Origin: DATDAW01 sp036524675
GTDB taxonomy: Bacteria > Verrucomicrobiota > Verrucomicrobiia > Chthoniobacterales > DASVRZ01
DNA length: 19,810 nucleotides
Reading direction: 5' to 3'
Assembly (NCBI GenBank): GCA_036524675.1
Contig: DATDBU010000043.1
Coordinates: forward strand, 1 to 19,810
Shown: piece by piece, positions 14,561 to 19,810 of the stretch
How positions within the stretch are numbered: the stretch's first letter is position 1
How the letters are laid out: every line of letters starts with the position of its first letter
Made by a program: the position numbers and the translations under genes
The notes under the pieces: generated by a model
What the model saw: only the letters and a program-made list of their open reading frames with translations
What the model was told of the DNA's origin: nothing
The model's database searches: none

Positions 14561-15469
14561 ATGGTAAAAGTCGCCATCGCTCAAAATCACCGGATCGAAC
14601 TTGCGGTCCGTGAAGCCCTTCGTCATCTGGATCTCACTGGGATTATTCGTGGCAAAATCGTTGCCGTGAAACCGAACGAAACCTGGGCGTCCCGGAAAGA
14701 TCTCACAGCCATCACCCAGGCAGATACGCTGCGCGCCGTCCTGCAGTATCTCAAGGAACTCAAGCCAAAACAGCTGATCGTCTCCGGCGGAGCCGGCGCT
14801 GCCGAGACGGACGAGATTTTTCGCATTAGCGGAATGATGCAGGTGCTGAAAGACGAGGGCGCGGAATTTTTCGATCACAATCGTCCGCCCTTCAAAGAAA
14901 TCGCGCTTACCTATGCGCCTGACAAGGATGTAGATGGCCCGCAGAAGTCCGTCATGATCAATCCGAGAGTGCTGGAATACGAAACACTCATCTCGCTCGC
15001 CCAGCTCAAGGTCCATTCAACAGCGACCGTGACACTCTGCCTGAAGAACATCGCCATGTCTTTTCCCGCCGCCGATTACTACGGTCATCCCCGCTATTCA
15101 CAGAAACACGCCCACCATTTTTTCAAGGACATGCATTCCTTCATAGCCGCTATGGCCAAACGCTTTCCCGCGCAGCTCGGAATCATCGCAGGCCACCCTG
15201 CAATGATCGGAACTGGGCCAATTGGCGGTCACACGTTCGAAACGGGCTTGGTGATTGCCAGTCGCGACCCTGTCGCCGCCGACACTGTTGGAGCCAGGTT
15301 GCTGGGATTCACCTCGCGCGGCGTCCGTCACCTTTCAGAAGCCCACGCCCTTGGCGCCGGAGAAACGGACACCAAAGCCATGCAATTCCCCATCATGACC
15401 GTGGACGAAGCGTTTGCGGCATTTACGCACGCAGCCTATGGCAAACGCTTATCCATCGAGCACGTGTAG
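14561..15469 (+). CDS. DUF362 domain protein
   Basis: A 302-residue protein of the DUF362 family. Recognisable parts are the N-terminal VKVAIAQNHRIELAVREAL pattern, the central IVAVKPNETW, the QLIVSGGAGA-ETDEIF segment, ISLAQLKVHSTATVTLCLKN (the LPKLKTH-like motif), and a C-terminal VIASRDPVAADTVGARLLGF. No C-terminal 4Fe-4S ferredoxin motif is present, unlike some relatives. The biochemical role is unknown. Family members are often next to redox or iron-sulfur genes. No signal peptide is seen, so it is cytoplasmic. The start ATG 14561 is close behind the kinase, without a clear ribosome site. It is convergent with the membrane SDR gene downstream, and the 103-base gap between them holds no obvious T-tailed terminator. 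Confidence 0.85.
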   Translation: MVKVAIAQNHRIELAVREALRHLDLTGIIRGKIVAVKPNETWASRKDLTAITQADTLRAVLQYLKELKPKQLIVSGGAGAAETDEIFRISGMMQVLKDEGAEFFDHNRPPFKEIALTYAPDKDVDGPQKSVMINPRVLEYETLISLAQLKVHSTATVTLCLKNIAMSFPAADYYGHPRYSQKHAHHFFKDMHSFIAAMAKRFPAQLGIIAGHPAMIGTGPIGGHTFETGLVIASRDPVAADTVGARLLGFTSRGVRHLSEAHALGAGETDTKAMQFPIMTVDEAFAAFTHAAYGKRLSIEHV

Positions 15470-15572
15470 ATCAAATTCACAACTAACACCGGTCTGCTTT
15501 CATCCGCCGACGGCCCTGGAGGCGTCGCACTAGGCACGGCCTCGCCGCAAAGATCGCACGTTAGGCTTTACG

Positions 15573-16631
15573 CTAGTTACTTTCGTTATACCGCTTTCCG
15601 GCACGATCGCTGAGAATTGTTAGAGCCCGTGGAGGAAAGCTGCCGCGACACTGCCTGCCAGGCAATGCCTCACCCGAGTCAGGCACTGCAGACGGCAGAA
15701 CGCGATCGGCAACAGCAAAAACCCTCGCGCTCAAATTGGGCAGCAATGCGTTTGCAACCGCCGCAAGACGAGCCTGGAGCGTGATGATCAGTTGAGGTTT
15801 ACCAGCACGGCAGGCCCGAACGATCTGGCGTGCCGCCCGGGCCGCGGAAATCGACGTCACCGGTGTCCCGGAACCAAGCGCAAACCAGCCGAACTCCTCA
15901 CTTTGTCGACCTTTGAAAAGCGCCTGGCCATGGGATCCCGTGCGCATGAGCCCGGGAAACACGCTCGTTACTTTGACACCATCTTTTCTAAGCTCCGTCC
16001 GGAACGCATCGGAAAGTCCGGTCAACCCAAATTTGCTCGCCGTGTACGGAGCCAGATGCGGGACGGCAATCTTTCCCCCAATCGACGAGATGTTAACGAT
16101 GCGACCCCGCGAATGCTTGAGATGGGGAACCGCAGCCATCATCATGCGCAAGGGCGCCCGGACATGCGTGTCCAGATTGTTCTCAAAATCGTCGAGCGTC
16201 ATGTTCTCCAACGGACCCACCGTTATGATGCCGGCGTTGTTAATCAACACATCCAGGCGTCCGAACTTCCCCATGGTCGTATTTATCACGGCTTCGGCGC
16301 ATCCTGCTTGACGCAAATCGCCGTCGATCGTCAGAACCTCAGCGCCGCGCTTCCGCAAGTCGGCCGCGGCGCGGTCCAACTCCGCGTGGTCGCGGGCAAC
16401 AAGGACCAATCGTGCTCCTTCTGCGGCAAACTCCCGCGCGAGCGCGAGTCCCAGGCCGCGCGATCCCCCGGTTATGAGAACGACTTTCCCGTTAAAACTC
16501 ATCAGCCTTTTTCGGATGAGACGGGTTACGAGTACCCCAGTGTATAGAGCGCTGGTTAGAGCTAAAACGGGGATGACCGTTTCAGACATGGTATTTTCGG
16601 CGATAATCCGCCGCACGCGTTGCATGTTCAT
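15573..16631 (-). CDS. Membrane-anchored short-chain dehydrogenase
   Basis: A 352-residue SDR with an N-terminal hydrophobic helix (about residues 20-38, IPVLALTSALYTGVLVTRL) followed by RKR, which is absent from ordinary SDRs and suggests anchoring with the enzyme domain on the cytoplasmic side. The enzyme core is complete: TGGSRGLG (54-61), NNAG (131-134), Ser182/183 (NISSIGG) and Tyr196/Lys200 (YTASK). A roughly 100-residue tail after the core includes LIITLQARLAAVANALLPNL, a possible second membrane contact. Relatives of this architecture are annotated as SDRs acting on lipid or sterol-like substrates, but the substrate is not visible. It follows the DUF1328 gene with a 3-base gap, so the two form an operon. 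A second ATG at 16625 is also possible. Confidence 0.85.
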   Translation of the reverse strand: MNMQRVRRIIAENTMSETVIPVLALTSALYTGVLVTRLIRKRLMSFNGKVVLITGGSRGLGLALAREFAAEGARLVLVARDHAELDRAAADLRKRGAEVLTIDGDLRQAGCAEAVINTTMGKFGRLDVLINNAGIITVGPLENMTLDDFENNLDTHVRAPLRMMMAAVPHLKHSRGRIVNISSIGGKIAVPHLAPYTASKFGLTGLSDAFRTELRKDGVKVTSVFPGLMRTGSHGQALFKGRQSEEFGWFALGSGTPVTSISAARAARQIVRACRAGKPQLIITLQARLAAVANALLPNLSARVFAVADRVLPSAVPDSGEALPGRQCRGSFPPRALTILSDRAGKRYNESN

Positions 16632-16634
16632 ACG

Positions 16635-16799
16635 TCAAGCAGGTGGCCTCCGTCCGAGGAAAAGGGAGATGATAAAAAGAACAAGGAAAATGAAGAAAAC
16701 AATCTTCGCTATTTCTACGGCCGCTCCTGCTATTCCCCCGAATCCCAGGAACGCGGCAATCGCTGCAATGATTAGGAATGTAATGCTTAAATAGAGCAT
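16635..16799 (-). CDS. DUF1328 small membrane protein
   Basis: A 54-residue protein from ATG 16799, preceded by GAAAGGATGCC as a ribosome site. It consists of two transmembrane helices (LYLSITFLIIAAIAAFLGF and AAVEIAKIVFFIFLVLFIIS) joined by GGIAG and ends LFLGRRPPA. This is the DUF1328/YtjA family, very short inner-membrane proteins, widespread and often stress-induced, of unknown function. The frame is open further upstream, but the extra 53 residues do not belong to the family. It sits directly before the membrane SDR and probably sets its expression. Confidence 0.9.
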   Translation of the reverse strand: MLYLSITFLIIAAIAAFLGFGGIAGAAVEIAKIVFFIFLVLFIISLFLGRRPPA

Positions 16800-16986
16800 G
16801 GCATCCTTTCTGTTATTGTTTTTTTTACTGGCGTCCGGCCCCGGTTGATGGAGGAAATGGCATTCATTGGATATAGCCGTTGATACACGCGCCGTAACAG
16901 GGCCCGGGATAAGGTCCGAATGTTGCGGCAATGGGAATGAAGAAAATTTCATGTCCAAAAACGGGTCCCTTATTGAGAATCGTCAG

Positions 16987-17006
16987 GACGGCACATGCCT
17001 GCCGTC
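16987..17006. repeat. Hairpin in the gap between DUF6496 and DUF1328 genes
   Basis: GACGGCA (16987-16993), loop CATGCC, TGCCGTC (17000-17006): a perfect 7-bp stem. No T-run follows on the minus strand, the direction of transcription, so it is not a convincing terminator. The remaining parts of the 290-base gap (16800-17089) show nothing I can name. Confidence 0.35.
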
Positions 17007-17089
17007 AGGAAAGCCCCTGCGCGCATCGTCAGGGTGCTGAGGTCGGTCAGATCCATTCGCACCCATGACCAAGGCCGGTTCGTTGCCCA

Positions 17090-17479
17090 TTAACCACGCG
17101 CACGAGCAGCAGCTTTCGCCTGTTTCGAGAGCGCTTCTCGCGACACCGAGGACCGCGTTTCACGCTTCAACGCTTTCGTCGTGGCCCGGGAACGTTTAGC
17201 CGAAGGCTTGCGCGGGTTTTCTCCTTGTTTCAAATCGCGCTTCGCCTTGCGCCGTGTCGCTTCCGAGGCTTTTCCCTTTTCCGGCGGCGGCAATTTTACA
17301 CCAGCCCGACGGGCCTTGGATAAACCGATGGCGATGGCTTGTTTTGCGGAACGGGCACCGTGTTTGCCTTCGCGGATGTTCTCGATTTCCTCGCGAACAA
17401 ACTCACCGGCCTGTGTGCTGGGCGCTTTACCCGCCCGGGCATCTTCGCGCGCCCGTTTGATCGTTTCTTTTTTGGGCAT
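17090..17479 (-). CDS. DUF6496 basic protein
   Basis: A 129-residue, very Lys/Arg/Ala-rich protein beginning MPKKETIKRAREDARAGKAP, followed by a short conserved block, GEFVREEIENIREGKHGARS and AKQAIAIGLSKARRAGVKLP. That block matches DUF6496. The rest (KRDLKQGENPRKPSAKRSRA) is low-complexity and basic, resembling histone H1-like tails. Binding to DNA or RNA is likely from charge, but is not shown. No membrane or export signal is visible. It diverges from the small heat-shock gene, sharing a 155-base upstream region. Confidence 0.85.
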   Translation of the reverse strand: MPKKETIKRAREDARAGKAPSTQAGEFVREEIENIREGKHGARSAKQAIAIGLSKARRAGVKLPPPEKGKASEATRRKAKRDLKQGENPRKPSAKRSRATTKALKRETRSSVSREALSKQAKAAARARG

Positions 17480-17634
17480 GACAGAGACTTTTTGAAGGGA
17501 TCGTGTCTGCCAAATGCCCCGACTGGGTGGAAATACGCTTCCTGATAGCGATTTCAGGCCGCCGTCCGATTAACACAAAGCCGGTCCGCTGCGATTGGTT
17601 AGTGAGAAAACGACAACTAAAACCCATTATTCCT

Positions 17635-18114
17635 ATGGCTATTCACAGTCTCATTCCCTGGCGGCGCGAGCCACGTGAACTCACACGCGCAAACGACCCG
17701 TTTACTTATCTCCGGCGGCAGATCGACCGCATCTTTGAAGAACCCCTTGGCGCCTGGCGCGGCCCATGGCAGAGCGGTGAAACGATGTTTGCTCCCAATG
17801 TCGACGTAACCGAACACGACAAGGACATTTCCGTCTCCGCCGAACTTCCGGGCCTGGAATCCAAGGACGTCGAAGTCGATGTCGATGACGATGTGTTGAC
17901 GATTCGCGGTGAAAAGCGCTCCGAAGAAACGTCCGGTGAAGCCGGCCACCGCTGGACCGAACGCACCTTCGGCCGATTCGAACGCAGTATCCCGCTGCCA
18001 ATGGAGGTAAACCCCGACGCAGCGAAAGCAGAATTCAGAAATGGCGTTCTCCGAATTACGCTTCCCAAGTCCGAGACCGCCAAATCCCACGCCCGCAAGA
18101 TCAACATCAACTAA
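17635..18114 (+). CDS. Hsp20/alpha-crystallin small heat-shock protein
   Basis: A 159-residue protein with a short N-terminal arm (PWRREPRELTRANDPFTYLR) and an alpha-crystallin domain from about residue 50 to 145. That domain includes PNVDVTEHDKDISVSAELPG, VEVDVDDDVLTIRGEKR and the family signature AEFRNGVLRITLPK. It ends with ININ, an I-x-I motif that joins subunits into oligomers. These proteins hold unfolding proteins as an ATP-independent chaperone. The frame is open upstream for 44 codons, but ATG 17635 begins the family-like N terminus. The downstream gap holds CTGAC-N6-GTCAG followed by GTTTTC (18165-18187), a weak terminator at best. Confidence 0.92.
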   Translation: MAIHSLIPWRREPRELTRANDPFTYLRRQIDRIFEEPLGAWRGPWQSGETMFAPNVDVTEHDKDISVSAELPGLESKDVEVDVDDDVLTIRGEKRSEETSGEAGHRWTERTFGRFERSIPLPMEVNPDAAKAEFRNGVLRITLPKSETAKSHARKININ

Positions 18115-18265
18115 CTGCAAATCCGGCGGCCCACGGCCATTCCAATCGCGTCAGGCACGGAAAGACTGACATTCCAGTCAGGTTTTCTCCTGAATTTTGC
18201 CTCACGCGCGACACCCCTGTCGCTGCCGATCTATTTGCAGGCATCAACAATCAGCATTTATCACT

Positions 18266-18706
18266 ATGCTACTCAAAGAAATCATGACCGAAGATGTGGA
18301 AGTGGTCGCTCCTCAAGCAACGCTTTTCGAAGCAGCCCAGCGCATGCGAGAGCTTGATGTTGGAGCCCTACCCGTCTGTGACGGCAACCGCCTGGTCGGA
18401 ATGCTGACGGATCGCGATTTAACGATCCGCTCCGTCGCCGAAGGGCGGGATCCGCGCAATGCGCAAGTCCGGGACGCCATGAGTGCCGACATTACTTGGT
18501 GCTTCGACGATCAAGATTCACAGGAAGCCGAGCACGCCATGCAGGAACACCAAATCCGCCGGTTGCCCGTCCTTGATCACGATAAACATCTGGTGGGCAT
18601 CGTATCTCTCGCGGACATTGCCACAAAGTGTAACGAGCCCGCCAGCACGGCTCAAACTCTGGAAAAAATCTCAGAACCATCCGCAGGAGCGAGGGGGCAG
18701 AAATAA
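18266..18706 (+). CDS. Two-CBS-domain protein
   Basis: A 146-residue protein made almost only of a CBS pair. Domain one is about residues 5-60 (VAPQATLFEAAQRMRELDVG, ALPVCDGNRLVGMLTDRDL). Domain two is about 75-130 (FDDQDSQEAEHAMQEHQIRR, LPVLDHDKHLVGIVSLADI). The LTDRDL and SLADI blocks are the usual nucleotide-contacting ends. Such stand-alone pairs bind adenosine nucleotides and act as energy or stress sensors, but the partner is unknown. ATG 18266 is preferred over the longer frame because it starts the first CBS strand (LLKEIMTEDV). It follows Hsp20 by 151 bases and may share stress control. Confidence 0.9.
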   Translation: MLLKEIMTEDVEVVAPQATLFEAAQRMRELDVGALPVCDGNRLVGMLTDRDLTIRSVAEGRDPRNAQVRDAMSADITWCFDDQDSQEAEHAMQEHQIRRLPVLDHDKHLVGIVSLADIATKCNEPASTAQTLEKISEPSAGARGQK

Positions 18707-18852
18707 AAGGTCCTCGATCGCTCCGAAAGGCGCATAGGCGGATGCTCAGCTTTCCGCCGCCGAAGCTGTTGGCAACCGGAGTGGAAACACTCCGCAACAA
18801 GACTTCGACGGCGGAGGAGCGGGGCGGTTTCATTGAAGTGATCCGGCGACCG

Positions 18853-19512
18853 TTACGCAGCCTTAGACGTAAAATGTTCGTTGAACCACACCCCGGCGAG
18901 CCGGGCGACCTCTTCCAATTTTCCGGGTTCTTCGAACAGATGGCCGGCCCCTGGGACGATTTTAAGCGTCACTTTGCAGCGCATGCGAGCCATCGCATCG
19001 CGATTGAGACCAATTACGACGTCGTCGTTTCCACCCACGACGAGGAGCGTGGGAGGTCGCACGATCGCCAAAGCATTCCCGGCAAGGTCCGGACGCCCGC
19101 CTCGCGAAACAACGGCCGCTACGTGGTCCGGACGAGCCGCCGCTCCTACGAGCGCCGCGGCAGCTCCCGTGCTTGACCCGAAATAGCCTATCGGCAGATC
19201 GTGGACAGACCGTTCCTTCAAAACCCATTCCATTGCGAAATCGAGTCGGGCAGCCAGCAGATCGATGTCAAAACGATGCTCGCGGCTGAACGAATCGACC
19301 ATTTCTTCTTCGGACGTTAGCAGATCGAACAGAAGCGTCGCCAGGCCGGCGTCATTGAGCGCTCCGGCAACAAAGCGATTGCGCGGGCTGTGACGGCTGC
19401 TGCCGCTGCCGTGCACGAAAAGGACAAGGCCCTGGGCGCTTTCAGGCACGCTCAAATTTCCGTCGAGCGTCACCTTGCCTGCAGGAATTTTGATTTCATC
19501 CGCTGGTTTCAT
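18853..19512 (-). CDS. Dienelactone-hydrolase-like alpha/beta hydrolase
   Basis: A 219-residue alpha/beta hydrolase with oxyanion loop HGSGSSRHSPRNR, nucleophile Ser114 in GSSTG (G-x-S-x-G), catalytic acid Asp163 or Asp164 (GGNDDVV) and His191 (GAGHLFEEPG). The SRGGRPDLAG segment places it in the subgroup often fused to, or encoded next to, a phosphoribosyltransferase. No such partner lies in this window. The substrate is unknown. GGGAGG lies 6-11 bases before ATG 19512, an unusually good ribosome site here. It converges with the CBS gene. The 146-base gap (18707-18852) holds no gene I can support. Confidence 0.9.
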   Translation of the reverse strand: MKPADEIKIPAGKVTLDGNLSVPESAQGLVLFVHGSGSSRHSPRNRFVAGALNDAGLATLLFDLLTSEEEMVDSFSREHRFDIDLLAARLDFAMEWVLKERSVHDLPIGYFGSSTGAAAALVGAAARPDHVAAVVSRGGRPDLAGNALAIVRPPTLLVVGGNDDVVIGLNRDAMARMRCKVTLKIVPGAGHLFEEPGKLEEVARLAGVWFNEHFTSKAA

Positions 19513-19621
19513 AGATCCTCCCGATCAGTGTCTGGCAACTCGTCCCGCTCCCGCTTTGTTAAAAAGGTTCGCATCAAAAAGACGGGTCGCACGCCTATTT
19601 CTGCTACGATCCCGCTCAAGC

Positions 19622-19810
19622 TCACGACTCGTTGTCGAAGACGCGCCTCCACGATGGCTTCAGCCAGATAAATTTTCTGATAACGCCGCGCAGCCCATAG
19701 CAAATGTCGACACCGGCCACGGCGAGCGGGCTGAAGATCCCGAGACAGACAATGCCTGGCTCACTCCGGACTCCTTTCGCGCCGGCGATCAACGCGATGC
19801 CGATGACGAC
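19622..19810 (-). CDS. C-terminal part of a membrane protein (runs off window)
   Basis: An open minus-strand frame from the window edge to a TGA at 19624-19622 gives 62 residues: a hydrophobic start (VVIGIALIAGA), a second hydrophobic segment (IVCLGIFSPLAVAGVDICYG) and a tail L-R-G-V-I-R-K-F-I-W-L-K-P ending in an acidic end. Two membrane helices followed by a Y-G-L-R-G-V-I motif resemble the C terminus of small bacterial membrane proteins of unknown function. No start codon is inside the window, so length and family stay open. It lies 109 bases upstream of the hydrolase, in the same direction, possibly in one operon. Confidence 0.55.
   Translation of the reverse strand, partial: VVIGIALIAGAKGVRSEPGIVCLGIFSPLAVAGVDICYGLRGVIRKFIWLKPSWRRVFDNES

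Noticed and set aside
16987..17006. Hairpin as a transcription terminator
   Set aside because: The stem is perfect, but no T-run follows in the direction of transcription of either neighbour.
18165..18187. CTGAC-N6-GTCAG-GTTTTC as the Hsp20 terminator
   Set aside because: The stem is only 5 bp and the T-run is short, so it is mentioned in the gene entry but not called.
19509..19703. 64-codon minus-strand frame with a start at 19703
   Set aside because: It overlaps the membrane-protein frame, whose hydrophobic pattern is more convincing, and it has no recognisable features.

Overview
The window is bacterial, dense and moderately GC-rich. It looks like a piece of a soil or freshwater genome, most plausibly Verrucomicrobiota or a neighbouring phylum. 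That placement is an inference with modest confidence. It rests on many starts lacking a clear Shine-Dalgarno, a secreted YD-repeat giant, a dispersed palindromic repeat built on GCGGATAGACGCAGAT-like arms, an Rhs N-terminal insert of a kind I associate with such genomes, and a LexA-like repressor with an atypical DNA-binding half. No rRNA, tRNA or CRISPR array was seen.

Layout. (1) 1-1156: the start of a TetR-family repressor diverges from a short-chain dehydrogenase. Their 90-base intergenic region carries two similar palindromes 30 bases apart, overlapping a likely promoter. (2) 1157-2745: a mobile-element graveyard, with a GGGTCAGG/CCTGACCC palindrome, the C-terminal third of a large serine recombinase, an IS66-family remnant (intact tnpA, truncated tnpB, one recognisable end) and a fragment resembling a REP-associated (Y1-type) transposase. 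(3) 2742-8219, minus strand: an operon-like trio of a membrane-anchored hypothetical protein, a very large secreted Rhs/YD-repeat protein broken by four separate lesions, and a small ATGA-coupled ORF in the place of an Rhs immunity gene. The GC content drops sharply across the Rhs tail and the small ORF. (4) 8408-8486: a dispersed imperfect palindrome. (5) 8495-11270, minus: an aldo/keto reductase, then a LexA-like S24 repressor preceded by a 28-base palindrome, then a PA0069/SplB-type radical SAM protein 6 bases behind the repressor. (6) 11439-14509: a divergent pair, a membrane-anchored phospholipase D/cardiolipin synthase-like protein and a PAS hybrid histidine kinase, with a micro-ORF and alternative hairpins between them. 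(7) 14561-15469: a DUF362 protein. (8) 15573-17479, minus: a membrane-anchored SDR behind a tiny DUF1328 membrane protein, then a basic DUF6496 protein. (9) 17635-18706: Hsp20 and a two-CBS-domain protein. (10) 18853-19810, minus: a dienelactone-hydrolase-like enzyme and the last 62 residues of a membrane protein with no complete start in the window.

Functionally, the right half reads as a loose stress neighbourhood (DNA-damage-type repressor with a radical SAM partner, sensor kinase, envelope lipid enzyme, small heat-shock protein, CBS sensor, hydrolase). The left half is accessory DNA with mobile debris around a decaying contact-type toxin locus. The two best leads are the self-contained LexA-like/radical SAM unit with its own operator, and the compositionally foreign Rhs tail plus immunity-like ORF that stay open although the main Rhs frame is broken.
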